64,000 nt of DNA from Mycetocola reblochoni REB411 (GCF_900163835.1 NZ_FUKR01000072.1:1-64000); one strand, 5' to 3'; counted from the first letter of the stretch, positions 51,799 through 60,712 are shown. Numbers and translations are program-made. Notes: generated from the letters alone by a model not told the origin.

Positions 51799-53145
51799 AT
51801 GACAGCTCCGTCCTCCCCCACCGCCCCCGACCGTCCCGCGGCGGACGCCGTCGAGCGCCTGCCCGAGCGCACCGAGGTCGTCGTCGTCGGCGGAGGCCAG
51901 GCCGGCGTGGCGATGAGCGAGCACCTCGCCTCCCGTGGCATCGCGCACGTCGTGCTCGAGCGCGACCGCATCGCCGAGGCGTGGCGCACCCGCCGCTGGG
52001 ACAGCCTCGTGGCGAACGGACCTGCCTGGCACGACCGCTTCCCCGGCATGCCGATCCCCGGCGCGGGCCCCGACGACTTCGTCGCGAAGGACGACGTCGC
52101 CGCGTACTTCACCGCCTACGTCGAAGAGTTCGGCCTGCCCGTCGTCACCGGCGTCGAGGTGCTCCGCGTCACGCGCAACGCCGAGGGTCCCGGCTTCACC
52201 GTGGCCACCAGCGCCGGCACCGTCGAGGCGCGCTACGTCGTCGCCGCGACCGGGCCGTTCCAGGTGCCGGTGATCCCCGCGCTGATCCCCGCCGACGGCC
52301 CGGTCGCACAGCTGCACTCGCACGACTACCGCAACCCCGGCCAGCTCGCCCCCGGGGGCATCCTCGTCGTCGGCGCCGGGTCGTCCGGGGTGCAGATCGC
52401 GGCGGAGCTGCGCGCGGCCGGCCGCGAGGTCGCCCTCTCCGTCGGCCCGCACGACCGGCCGCCGCGCCGCTACCGCGACCGCGACTTCGTCTGGTGGCTC
52501 GGCGTGCTCAACAAGTGGGACGCGGCCACCCCGCCCGTCGGGGCCTCCCACGTCACCATCGCGGTCAGCGGTGCCGACGGCGGCCGCACCGTCGACTTCC
52601 GGGAGCTCGCCGACGCGGGGATCACCCTGCTCGGCCGCACGACCGGCTACCGCGACGGCGTGGTGACCGTCGCGGACGACCTGCGCCGCACCATCGCGCG
52701 CGGCGACGAGAACTATCTGTCACTGCTGCGCGAGGCCGACGCCTATGTGGAGCGCAACGGCCTCGACCTGCCGGAGGAGCCCGAGGCCCACCTCATCGGA
52801 GCCGACCCGGCCTGCGTCGCCGAGCCGCTGTCCGAACTCGACCTCGCCGCCGCCGGCATCACGACCGTGATCTGGGCGACCGGCTACACGGTCGACTACA
52901 GCTGGCTGGAGGCGGACGCGTTCACACCCGACGGCAGGCCCGACCACCTGCGCGGCGTCTCACGCGAGCCGGGCGTGTACTTCCTCGGCCTGCCGTGGCA
53001 GTCCCGCCGCGGGTCCAGCTTCATCTGGGGCGTGTGGCACGACGCCAAGCACATCGCCGAGCACATCGCGACGCAGCGCTCCTACCTGGACTACCGCCCC
53101 TCGACCGCGGGACTCACGACCGCAGGACTGGAGACACGAGCATGA
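51799..53145 (+). CDS. Flavin-containing monooxygenase (YUCCA/CzcO-like)
   Basis: This 448-aa NADPH/FAD enzyme has an N-terminal GxGxxG (VVVGGGQAGVAMSEHLASRG), ATGPFQVP, the NADPH-binding GILVVGAGSSGVQIAAELRAAG and the late ATGYTVDYSW. The Baeyer-Villiger FxGxxxHxxxW fingerprint is only partly matched, around LHSHDYRNP, as in CzcO/YUCCA-like proteins. It probably hydroxylates a nitrogen or inserts oxygen into the substrate. It is the first gene of a five-gene operon whose members overlap by 4-8 bp. ATG 51799 is the start with protein-family similarity right after it. Confidence 0.9.
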   Translation: MTAPSSPTAPDRPAADAVERLPERTEVVVVGGGQAGVAMSEHLASRGIAHVVLERDRIAEAWRTRRWDSLVANGPAWHDRFPGMPIPGAGPDDFVAKDDVAAYFTAYVEEFGLPVVTGVEVLRVTRNAEGPGFTVATSAGTVEARYVVAATGPFQVPVIPALIPADGPVAQLHSHDYRNPGQLAPGGILVVGAGSSGVQIAAELRAAGREVALSVGPHDRPPRRYRDRDFVWWLGVLNKWDAATPPVGASHVTIAVSGADGGRTVDFRELADAGITLLGRTTGYRDGVVTVADDLRRTIARGDENYLSLLREADAYVERNGLDLPEEPEAHLIGADPACVAEPLSELDLAAAGITTVIWATGYTVDYSWLEADAFTPDGRPDHLRGVSREPGVYFLGLPWQSRRGSSFIWGVWHDAKHIAEHIATQRSYLDYRPSTAGLTTAGLETRA

Positions 53146-53579
53146 CGACGCACACCCGCATCCGGCCGTTCAACACGGCGGAGACGTACCCCGAGCAGAA
53201 CCTCAGCAACGACCTGTGCCAGGCCGTCGTCGCGGGAGGGGTCGTGTACCTGCGCGGCCAGATCGGCCAGGACCTGGACACGAGGGAGAGCGTCGGCATC
53301 GGCGACGTGGAGGCCCAGGCGGAGAAGGCCATGGCCAACATCGACATGCTGCTGCGCGAGTCCGGCTCCCGGCTCGCCGACGTCGTCAAGGTCGTCGTGT
53401 ACCTGACCGACATCCGCTACCGCGAACCGGTGTACCGCGTGATGGGGCGCTGGCTGGAGGGCGTGTTCCCCGTCTCCACCGGACTCGTCGTGCAGGCGCT
53501 GGCGCGGCCGGAGTGGCTCGTCGAGATCGACGCGACCGCCGTCATCAGCGACGGCGCCGACGGGGAGGACGCCCGATGA
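53142..53579 (+). CDS. RidA family protein lacking the catalytic Arg
   Basis: This 145-aa trimeric YjgF/RidA fold protein has GGVVYLRGQIGQDL, QAEKAMANIDMLLRESGSRLADVVKVVVYLTDI and a C-terminal PEWLVEIDATAVI. RidA deaminases use Arg in the (A)RVEIE strand; here that place is Leu, so classic 2-aminoacrylate deaminase activity is unlikely. It falls nearer the Rid4-7 type groups, which often occur in catabolic operons. It overlaps the monooxygenase and DUF1028 genes by 4 bp each. Confidence 0.9.
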   Translation: MTTHTRIRPFNTAETYPEQNLSNDLCQAVVAGGVVYLRGQIGQDLDTRESVGIGDVEAQAEKAMANIDMLLRESGSRLADVVKVVVYLTDIRYREPVYRVMGRWLEGVFPVSTGLVVQALARPEWLVEIDATAVISDGADGEDAR

Positions 53580-54244
53580 CCGTCTCGCTCACCGCCAGGG
53601 ACGAGGACGGCTCCTTCGGCATCGTCATCGCCTCGTCGAGCCCCGCCGTGGCCTCCCGCTGCGCCTGGCTGCGCGCGGGCGTCGGCGCCTCCGCCACGCA
53701 GAACGTCACCAACCCCTCCCTCGGACCGGCCGTGCTCGACGCGCTCGCCGCGGGTGCCGACGCGGCCGGGGCCGTCGCCCTGGCGATCGGCGACGACGAG
53801 CACGCCGCGTTCCGCCAGCTGACCGCGGTCGGCGTCGCGGGCGACGCGGCCGTGCACTCTGGCTCCCGCTCGCTCGGCGTCAACGGTGACGCCGTCGGCA
53901 ACGGTTGCGTCGCCGCGGGCAACCTGCTCGCGAACGACGGGGTCCTGCCCGCCATGCGCGACGCCTTCCTCAGCGCCGACGGCACGCTCGAGACCCGACT
54001 GCTAACCGCCCTCCGCGCGGCGCTCGCTGCGGGCGGCGAGGCCGGCGAGCTGCGCTCCGCAGGGCTGCTCGTCGTCGCGGATGCCCCGTGGAACGTCACC
54101 GACCTGCGCGTCGACGACCACGACTCCCCCGTCACCGAGCTCGCCCGGCTGCTGGAACTGTGGCTCCCGCAGAAGGACGCCTACCTCACCCGCGCCCTCT
54201 CCCCCGAGGCGGCGCCGTCCTACGGGGTCCCCGGCGATGAGTGA
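53576..54244 (+). CDS. DUF1028 family protein
   Basis: This 222-aa protein of the DUF1028 (PF06267) family has MTVSLTARDEDGSFGIVIASSSPAVASRCAWLRAGVGASATQ, TNPSLGPAVLDAL, NGDAVGNGCVAAGNLLAN and RSAGLLVVADAPWN. The fold is related to Ntn hydrolases, but catalysis has not been established. Family members often sit with RidA-like proteins and peptidases in amino-compound catabolism, as here. It overlaps the M20 gene by 8 bp. Confidence 0.9.
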   Translation: MTVSLTARDEDGSFGIVIASSSPAVASRCAWLRAGVGASATQNVTNPSLGPAVLDALAAGADAAGAVALAIGDDEHAAFRQLTAVGVAGDAAVHSGSRSLGVNGDAVGNGCVAAGNLLANDGVLPAMRDAFLSADGTLETRLLTALRAALAAGGEAGELRSAGLLVVADAPWNVTDLRVDDHDSPVTELARLLELWLPQKDAYLTRALSPEAAPSYGVPGDE

Positions 54245-55520
54245 CGCCGCCGCCCCGCCGGCCGACGGGTCGCAGCGCGACCGCCTGCTCGCGGCCGCCC
54301 GCGACGCGGTCGCGGCGAACGAGGACCGCGTCGTCGCGCTCAGCCGCGCCCTGCACGCCGAGCCGGAGACCGCCTGGCAGGAGCACAGGGCCGTCGAGGC
54401 GATCACGGCGGTGCTGTCGTCGGCCGGGTTCTCCGTCGAGCGCGGGACCGCAGAGCTGGAGACGGCGTTCGTCGCGAGCACCGGTCACGGGGAACGGACC
54501 GTCGCACTGGTGGCCGAGTACGACGCGCTGCCTGGCCTCGGCCACGCCTGCGGGCACAACCTCATCGCCGCGAGCGCGGTGGGGGCCGCCCTCGCGCTCG
54601 CCCCGCTCGCCGACGAGCTCGGCCTCACGGTGCGCGTCTACGGCACCCCGGCGGAGGAGGGCGGAGGGGGCAAGATCCTGATGCTCGACGCCGGCGTGTT
54701 CGACGACGTCGACGCCGCGCTCATGGTGCACCCCGGCCCGAACGACTCCGGCTACGCCAGGCCCCGGGCGGTCGCGCATGTCGATGTGGAGTACACCGGT
54801 GCGGAGGCGCACGCGGCGGCCTACCCCGAGCGCGGCGTCAACGCGGCGGACGCCGCCCTCATCGCCCAGGTCGCGATCGGGCTGCTCCGCCAGCAGCTGC
54901 CCGACGGCGTCCGCGTGCACGGCATCGTGCGCGAGGCGGGGACCGCCCCCAACGCGATCCCCGGCCGCGCGCGGGCGAGCTGGTACGTCCGCGCGTCGAC
55001 GCTCGCCGAGCTGGACGCGCTGTTCCCCCGCGTGACCGCGTGCTTCGAGGCCGGAGCGCTCGCCACCGGCTGCACGGTGCGGATCACCGAGACCAGCGGA
55101 CGGTACTCCGAGTTCCGCAACGACGAGGCGCTGCTGGCCGACTTCGCCGCGCACGCCGCTGCGCTCGGCCGCGACATGGACCTGGCGGAGCGGCACGCGG
55201 GCGGCATGAACACCGCCTCGACCGACATGGGCAACGTCTCGCTGCGCGTCCGCGCGATCCACCCGTACCTGAGCATCGGCACGTCGACGGCGAGCAACCA
55301 CCAGGCCGCCTTCGCGGAGGCGGCGGGCACGCCCGAGGCCGAGCGCGCCGCGCTCGACGGCGCCGTGGCGCTCGCCCAGACCGTCATCGACGACGCCGTC
55401 CGCGCGGCGAGCGGAACGGTGCCGGCCGCACCGACATCGACGACACTGGAGCCGAGGACGCCGGCACAGACGACGACACCAACACCAGACCCCGCATCGA
55501 CACCGAGGAGCACCCCATGA
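54237..55520 (+). CDS. M20 family metallo-amidohydrolase (AbgB/IAA-conjugate hydrolase-like)
   Basis: This 427-aa zinc or manganese amidohydrolase has metal ligands in AEYDALPGLGHACGHN, PAEEGGGGK and, late, SNHQAAF, and a dimerisation domain starting HVDVEYTGAEAHAAAYPERG. The AbgB-like group cleaves p-aminobenzoyl-glutamate or N-acyl amino acids. The last ~40 residues are a Thr/Pro-rich tail (TTLEPRTPAQTTTPTPD) absent from relatives, possibly from 3' drift. It overlaps the aldehyde dehydrogenase gene by 4 bp. Confidence 0.9.
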   Translation: MSDAAAPPADGSQRDRLLAAARDAVAANEDRVVALSRALHAEPETAWQEHRAVEAITAVLSSAGFSVERGTAELETAFVASTGHGERTVALVAEYDALPGLGHACGHNLIAASAVGAALALAPLADELGLTVRVYGTPAEEGGGGKILMLDAGVFDDVDAALMVHPGPNDSGYARPRAVAHVDVEYTGAEAHAAAYPERGVNAADAALIAQVAIGLLRQQLPDGVRVHGIVREAGTAPNAIPGRARASWYVRASTLAELDALFPRVTACFEAGALATGCTVRITETSGRYSEFRNDEALLADFAAHAAALGRDMDLAERHAGGMNTASTDMGNVSLRVRAIHPYLSIGTSTASNHQAAFAEAAGTPEAERAALDGAVALAQTVIDDAVRAASGTVPAAPTSTTLEPRTPAQTTTPTPDPASTPRSTP

Positions 55521-56995
55521 CGGCAGCCGACTGGCACGCCCGCGCGGCCGCGATCACGCCGCGGACCGAGCTGTTCATCGACGGGGGGTTCCAGCCGGCC
55601 GCGAGCGGAGAGCGCTTCGACACTGTCGACCCCGCCACGGGCAGGGTCATCGCCGCGGTCGCGCGCGGGGACGCCGAGGACGTCGACCGGGCCGTCCGCG
55701 CCGCGCGCCGCGCGTTCGAGCGCGGCGACTGGTCCCTGGCGGCCCCGGCCGAGCGCAAGCGCGTGCTGCTCGCCGTCGCGGACGGCATCCGATCCCACGC
55801 CGACGAGCTGGCGCTGCTGGACAGCATCGACGGCGGCAAGCTGATCACCGCGACACGTCAGGTCGACGTCCCCGGCAGCGCCGCGATCCTGCAGTGGTAC
55901 GCGGAGGCGACCGACAAGCTGTACGGCCAGGTCGCCCCCGTCGCCTCGCCGGACCTGGCCATCATCACGCGGGAGCCGCTCGGCGTGGTCGGGGCCGTCG
56001 TGCCCTGGAACTACCCGCTGGAGACGGCGATCTGGAAGATCGCCCCCGCGCTGGCCGCGGGCAACAGCGTCGTGCTGAAGCCGGCGGAGGAGAGCCCGCT
56101 GTCGGCGCTGCGCCTGGCAGAGATCGCCTCGGCCGCCGGGCTGCCCGACGGCGTGCTCAACGTCGTCACCGGCTTCGGCGTCGAGGCCGGCGCCGCCCTC
56201 GGCCTGCACCCCGACGTCGACGTGATCGCCTTCACCGGCTCGACCGCGGTCGGCTCGCGGTTCCTCGAGTACGCCTCGCGGGGCAGTATCCGGCCCGTCT
56301 GGCTGGAGTGCGGCGGCAAGAGCGCCAACCTCGTCTTCGACGACGCGGACGACCTCGACGCCGTCGCCGACGCCGTCATCGGCGGCATCTTCGGCTGCGC
56401 GGGACAGGTCTGCTCGGCGAACTCGCGTCTGCTCGTCCAGCGCGGCATCCTCGACGGGCTCACCGAGCGCGTCCTGGAGCGCGCCGCGGCGCTCACCGTC
56501 GGCGACCCGCTCGACGAGGCCACCCGGATGGGCCCCCTCGTCAGCGCCAGGCAGCGCGACCGGGTCGCCGCCCACATCGCCTCCGGCAGGGACGAGGCCG
56601 AGCTGCTCCTCGGCGGCGACGCACTGCCGGGCGACGGCTTCTTCCTGGCCCCCACCGTGTTCGGCTCCGTGCCCGACGACGCCCGCATCATGCGCGAGGA
56701 GATCTTCGGGCCTGTGCTGGCGATCGCCGCCTTCGACACCGAGGAGGAGGCCGTCGCGCGCGCGAACGCGAGCGAGTACGGGCTGGCCGCGAGCGTGTTC
56801 ACCTCGAGCATCCGCCGCGCCCAGCGCGTCGCCCCCGCCCTGCGCGCGGGCACGGTGTCGGTGAACACCGTCGACGCGCTCGACGTCACGACGCCGTTCG
56901 GCGGGGTGAAGCAGTCCGGCTTCGGCCGTGACCTGTCGCTGCACGCGCTCGACAACTACACGGCGCTGAAGACCACCTGGTTCGCGGGCGCGTAG
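55517..56995 (+). CDS. NAD(P)-dependent aldehyde dehydrogenase
   Basis: The 492-aa enzyme oxidises an aldehyde to an acid. Catalytic residues: Cys299 in GQVCSANSR and Glu264 in LECGGKSAN; cofactor part VVPWNYPLE and FTGSTAVGS; C-terminal TVDALDVTTPFGGVKQSGFG. Closest by look to betaine-aldehyde/aminobutyraldehyde dehydrogenases (PuuC/BetB). As the last gene of the monooxygenase operon it would take the aldehyde released when an N- or C-oxidised intermediate breaks down (inference). GAGGAG precedes the ATG. Confidence 0.93.
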   Translation: MTAADWHARAAAITPRTELFIDGGFQPAASGERFDTVDPATGRVIAAVARGDAEDVDRAVRAARRAFERGDWSLAAPAERKRVLLAVADGIRSHADELALLDSIDGGKLITATRQVDVPGSAAILQWYAEATDKLYGQVAPVASPDLAIITREPLGVVGAVVPWNYPLETAIWKIAPALAAGNSVVLKPAEESPLSALRLAEIASAAGLPDGVLNVVTGFGVEAGAALGLHPDVDVIAFTGSTAVGSRFLEYASRGSIRPVWLECGGKSANLVFDDADDLDAVADAVIGGIFGCAGQVCSANSRLLVQRGILDGLTERVLERAAALTVGDPLDEATRMGPLVSARQRDRVAAHIASGRDEAELLLGGDALPGDGFFLAPTVFGSVPDDARIMREEIFGPVLAIAAFDTEEEAVARANASEYGLAASVFTSSIRRAQRVAPALRAGTVSVNTVDALDVTTPFGGVKQSGFGRDLSLHALDNYTALKTTWFAGA

Positions 56996-57023
56996 CGGAT
57001 GCGGGCCGCCGGCAGGGCGCCGC

Positions 57024-58208
57024 TCAGCCGGCGGCCGAGCGGCGGTGGTGCGCCAGGGAGAACTCCTCGTGCACCCCGGCGCTCGCCCCCTGGACCGCCA
57101 GCTCCGCCGCCATCCGCCCGTAGGCGGGGGCGAGCTTGAAGCCGTTGCCCGACATCCCGCTCGCGACGACGATCCTCCCGTCGGCGAGCGTGTCGATGAC
57201 GGGCCGGTGGTCGCGCGTCTCGGCGTCCGGGTGCACCGACCAGCGCACCGGCTCGGCGTCGAGCGAGGGGAACATCTCTCTCGCCCGCTCCCCCATCCAG
57301 CGCAGCTGCGCCCGGCTGAGCTCGCGCGGCGCCTCGTCGACCGTCGCCGGGTGGCCGAGCTCCAGCCCCTCCGCGTCCAGGTGCGGCGAGACCTTGACGC
57401 TGTAGCCGTCGATGCTGGGCGCGCCGAAGGCGTGGACACCGCCGAGGTCACGCATGAAGCCGGGGAAGCGGTCGGGCATGAACGCGGCGATGTCGCGGGG
57501 GATGAACCAGCTGAGGCCGTACAGGGTGACGACCATGAGATCGGACAGCTCCGGAAGCAGCTGGGCCGTCCACGCCCCCGCCGTGACGATGACGCGTCCC
57601 GCGCGGACCACCCCGTCCGTCGTCACGATCGTGACGGTGTCGTCGGCGGGGTCGATGGCCGTGACGGTCGTGTTGTGGCGGACGCGGGCGCCGCCGGCGA
57701 GCGCCTGCTCCACGGCGGTGTAGACGGCGGCCTCCGGACGGAGCGCGCCGCCGAGCACGTCGAGCAGGCCGGCGTCGTCGTCCTCGACGTGGAACTGCGG
57801 GTACTCGCGGCGCAGCTGCTCGGCGTCGAGCTCCCGGAACGGCAGAGCGTGGTCGTCGATGGCCGCGCGGGTCGCGGCCACGTCGGGGTGGCCCGAGGGG
57901 GCGACGCTGAGCACGCCGGAGGGCAGCAGCAGCGGCCGGCCGGAGAGGCGGCCGAGCTCCGTCCAGGCGTCCCGCGACTCCAGCAGCGCCGGGGTGAACA
58001 GCCGCCCCTCCTTCGCGGCGGCGCGAAACAGCCGGGACTCACCGCTGAAGGCGCCGTGGCTGTGCACGCCGCCGAACTGCTCGATGCCGAGGGCCCTGAC
58101 GGGCGAGCCGTCCGGGCGGCGCATGCGGCTCAGCCGCCAGAGCGCCATCGCGCCCATCGTCCCGACGCCAACGACGGCGACGTCGACCTCCTCGATGACC
58201 GCGCTCAT
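57024..58208 (-). CDS. FAD-dependent amine oxidase-like enzyme (SolA/monomeric sarcosine oxidase family)
   Basis: This 394-aa flavoprotein of the DAO family has N-terminal VAVVGVGTMGAMALWRLS, LGIEQFGGVHSHGAFSGESRLFR, MSGNGFKLAPAYGRM near the C-terminus and HPDAETRDHRPVID. In SolA and monomeric sarcosine oxidase a Cys before TPDEHFIID holds FAD covalently; here the place reads VRWSVHPD with no Cys, so FAD is probably non-covalent. It should oxidise a secondary or primary amine to an aldehyde plus ammonia or amine. It overlaps the ornithine-cyclodeaminase-like gene by 4 bp. Confidence 0.88.
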   Translation of the reverse strand: MSAVIEEVDVAVVGVGTMGAMALWRLSRMRRPDGSPVRALGIEQFGGVHSHGAFSGESRLFRAAAKEGRLFTPALLESRDAWTELGRLSGRPLLLPSGVLSVAPSGHPDVAATRAAIDDHALPFRELDAEQLRREYPQFHVEDDDAGLLDVLGGALRPEAAVYTAVEQALAGGARVRHNTTVTAIDPADDTVTIVTTDGVVRAGRVIVTAGAWTAQLLPELSDLMVVTLYGLSWFIPRDIAAFMPDRFPGFMRDLGGVHAFGAPSIDGYSVKVSPHLDAEGLELGHPATVDEAPRELSRAQLRWMGERAREMFPSLDAEPVRWSVHPDAETRDHRPVIDTLADGRIVVASGMSGNGFKLAPAYGRMAAELAVQGASAGVHEEFSLAHHRRSAAG

Positions 58209-59383
58209 GCCAGCACCGGCCTCTCCCAGAGGTTGAGCACGGTGCCGATGCCCGCCTCGACCGCCCTGCGGTACACCGCGGTCCCCCACGCCACGTCCTC
58301 CACCGGCATGCCGCCGACGGACAGGATCACGATCTCGTCGTCGTCACGCCTGCCGGGCCTGGCGCCCGCGACGATGTCGGCGAGGTCCTCGACGTCGTCG
58401 CGGTCGAGCACCCCCTCCCCCACGAGGTCGAAGAACTTGCAGCCGATGATGGGGATCTCGCTGTGGGCCGGGGCGGGCAGCTCCTCCGCCCACGCCTCGT
58501 AGAGCCCGCGGTTGTCGACGACCTTGCGCACCTCGGGCGCGCACAGGGCGTCGTCGATGTTGCACGCCGAGGGCATGCTGAGGAAGGCGCCGGGACGCAG
58601 CCACTCGCGGCGCACGGTCGGGTAGCTCCCCGCGTCGCCCTGCCCGCCGGAGGTGCAGAAGGTGACGATGTCGCCCGCCCTGACGACCTCCTCGATCGTG
58701 TCGACGACGCGCACGGCGGTGATCTGCGGGTGCTCCTCGGCGATCCACGCGGTGAAGGCCGTAAGGCCGGCCGCGCTCCGTCCCTTGACGACGACCGTGT
58801 CGATCCCCGGCCGCGCGACGACGAAGGCGCTCAGCGAGGTGCGCGCCATGACGCCGGGGCCGACGATGCCGACCGTGCGGGCGTCCGCCCTGGCCAGGTG
58901 GCGAGCGCCGACGCCGGGGACCGCCCCGGTGCGGTACGCGGAGAGCAGGTTGGCCGACATGAACGCCAGCGGCGCCCCGGTGTCGGTGTCGGTGAGCGTG
59001 AACATGAGGATGGAGCGCGGCAGCCCCTTCGTCCTGTTGTCGATGTTGGAGCCGTACCACTTGACGCCCGCGGTGCGGAAGGAGCCGCCGAGGTACGCGG
59101 GCATGGCCATGAAGCGGCGGTCGTCGGTGTTGGCTGGCATCTCGGGGAACGGGGAATCGTCGGGGAACACGACCATCGCGCCGTGGGAGTTGTTGTTGCT
59201 CCCCGCCATCCGGTAGTCGCCGCTGTGCAGCAGCCGGAACATGTCCTCCATCGTGTCGACGCAGGCGGCCATGTCGGTCACCCCCGCGGCGACCATGTCG
59301 GGTTCGGAGAGGTAGCGGAAGTCGATCCGCGTCGACGGGGTGGCGGTGGCGGCCTCCGCCGTGCCGGGGGATGTCTGGCTCAT
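58205..59383 (-). CDS. Ornithine cyclodeaminase/mu-crystallin family protein
   Basis: This 392-aa NAD(P)-binding protein has FRTAGVKWYGSNIDNR, LLSAYRTGAVPGVGARHLAR, TVGIVGPGVMARTSLSAFVVA (Rossmann GxGxxA) and FCTSGGQGDAGSYPTVRREWLRPGAFL. It is longer than typical cyclodeaminases (~330). A similar protein type is called tyramine oxidase subunit B in some annotations, usually beside a SolA-like flavoprotein as here, but I cannot confirm that. It is the first gene of the pair, divergent from a TetR gene. Confidence 0.87.
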   Translation of the reverse strand: MSQTSPGTAEAATATPSTRIDFRYLSEPDMVAAGVTDMAACVDTMEDMFRLLHSGDYRMAGSNNNSHGAMVVFPDDSPFPEMPANTDDRRFMAMPAYLGGSFRTAGVKWYGSNIDNRTKGLPRSILMFTLTDTDTGAPLAFMSANLLSAYRTGAVPGVGARHLARADARTVGIVGPGVMARTSLSAFVVARPGIDTVVVKGRSAAGLTAFTAWIAEEHPQITAVRVVDTIEEVVRAGDIVTFCTSGGQGDAGSYPTVRREWLRPGAFLSMPSACNIDDALCAPEVRKVVDNRGLYEAWAEELPAPAHSEIPIIGCKFFDLVGEGVLDRDDVEDLADIVAGARPGRRDDDEIVILSVGGMPVEDVAWGTAVYRRAVEAGIGTVLNLWERPVLA

Positions 59384-59480
59384 TCGTGCTCCGATCCGCG
59401 TCGTCGTGTCCCGGCGGCGTGGCCTCCGGGCGGGGTCGCACCCCGTCCCTCAATTTGTACAGTCGTCCGATTTCGGTGCG

Positions 59481-59491
59481 ACGACGGTCGT
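59481..59491. promoter_or_regulatory. Possible TetR operator
   Basis: ACGAC-G-GTCGT is a perfect short inverted repeat in the 153-bp divergent gap between the cyclodeaminase-like and TetR genes, 46 bp before the TetR start. In GC-rich DNA such a short repeat can occur by chance. Confidence 0.35.
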
Positions 59492-59536
59492 GTTTCCATC
59501 GCGTATCGGCGTCGCACGGAACGGTAGCGTTGCCGC

Positions 59537-60148
59537 ATGACCCCCACGACGAGCCCTCCGCCGACTCGGACGGCGCAGGCCAAACCCGCCTACGGCGAGG
59601 CGAGGGGCGAGCTCATCGGCGCGACCGTCCGCGTCGTCGCCCGCCGCGGCATGCGCGGGCTGTCCCACCGCTCGGTCGCGGCCGAGGCCGGTGTCGCCCA
59701 CGGGCTCATCGGCCACTACTTCGGCTCGACGACGGCCCTGCTCGCGGCGACCCTCGACGCCGTGCTGGAGCGGAGCCTCGTCGTCGACCCGGTGGCCCTC
59801 CTGCTGCGCGAGCCGCCCGCGAGCGGGGCGGAGCTGACCTCCTGGATTCGCGACGTGCAGGAGATCCAGGTCTTCGAGTACGAGGTGCACCTCGCCGCAC
59901 GGCGCGAGCAGGAGCTGCGGCCGCTCTCGGAGCGGCTGTACCGCGGCTACGCCGAGTTCGCCGCGCGTGCCTACGAGCAGGCGGGGTACCTCCGGCCGGA
60001 CGACGCCGTCCTCGACGCGGTGACCGCGGCCATCGACGGGATCGTGCTGCAGAGCGTCACCTTCCGCGACACCGACGACCCCCGGCTGCAGCGGGCGATG
60101 CTCGCCATCAGGGACGTCGTGCGGGACGGGGCCGTGCGCGCGGACTGA
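59537..60148 (+). CDS. TetR family regulator
   Basis: This 203-aa protein has an N-terminal helix-turn-helix (about 25-65: ATVRVVARRGMRGLSHRSVAAEAGVAHGLIGHYFGSTTALL) and a helical C-terminal domain resembling BetI-like regulators of amine catabolism. It is divergent from the cyclodeaminase/amine oxidase pair and likely represses it, with the amine or its aldehyde as inducer (inference). Confidence 0.88.
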   Translation: MTPTTSPPPTRTAQAKPAYGEARGELIGATVRVVARRGMRGLSHRSVAAEAGVAHGLIGHYFGSTTALLAATLDAVLERSLVVDPVALLLREPPASGAELTSWIRDVQEIQVFEYEVHLAARREQELRPLSERLYRGYAEFAARAYEQAGYLRPDDAVLDAVTAAIDGIVLQSVTFRDTDDPRLQRAMLAIRDVVRDGAVRAD

Positions 60149-60196
60149 CGCCGTGCGGCAGCCGGTTCTCCGCGGAACCCCGGGCCCGCGACGGCC

Positions 60197-60712
60197 TCAG
60201 CCGTGCGCGAGCACCTCGAGAAGAACCACCGCGATCCCCACCGCGCTCTCGGCGAGGAGCACGAGCAGTCGCCTGCCGGGTGACAGGGTCGTCCGCCTGA
60301 GCGCCGAGCGCGCGACGACCGCGAGGGCGACGATGAGCGTGATCGTGCTCACCCTGAACGCCACATCGAGGTCCCAGCCGACCAGCACGGACCCGGCGAA
60401 GAAGATGATCGGAACGGTGATCGCCCGCAGCGCCCCGAAGGAGGTGCGCATCATCAGCCTCAGCTCGGCACGCGTCGGCAGCGCCTCGTGGGCGCTGGTG
60501 TGCGACACGATGTCGGCCACGAAGATCGCCAGCAATGTCCCCGCCACGGTGATGGCGAGGGTGGCGGCGGCCTCGGTCGCGGCCAGGTGGTCGCCGTGAG
60601 AGGCGAGCGAGAGCGTCACCGCCAGAGTGGTGAAGATGAGGTAGATGCGCTCCTTCAGCACCGCTGCGCGTTCCGCGCGGTCCTCGGGCTCCGGTGCCCT
60701 CAGGGATGTCAT
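60197..60712 (-). CDS. Hypothetical membrane protein
   Basis: This 171-aa protein has four to five hydrophobic segments (about 22-45, 50-72, 92-115, 118-138, 145-168) and a charged N-terminus (APEPEDRAERAAVLKER). I do not recognise the family. Helix 2 region ITVAGTLLAIFVADIVSHTSAHEALP contains several His and Asp residues within or next to the membrane. It is monocistronic, convergent with TetR. Confidence 0.65.
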   Translation of the reverse strand: MTSLRAPEPEDRAERAAVLKERIYLIFTTLAVTLSLASHGDHLAATEAAATLAITVAGTLLAIFVADIVSHTSAHEALPTRAELRLMMRTSFGALRAITVPIIFFAGSVLVGWDLDVAFRVSTITLIVALAVVARSALRRTTLSPGRRLLVLLAESAVGIAVVLLEVLAHG

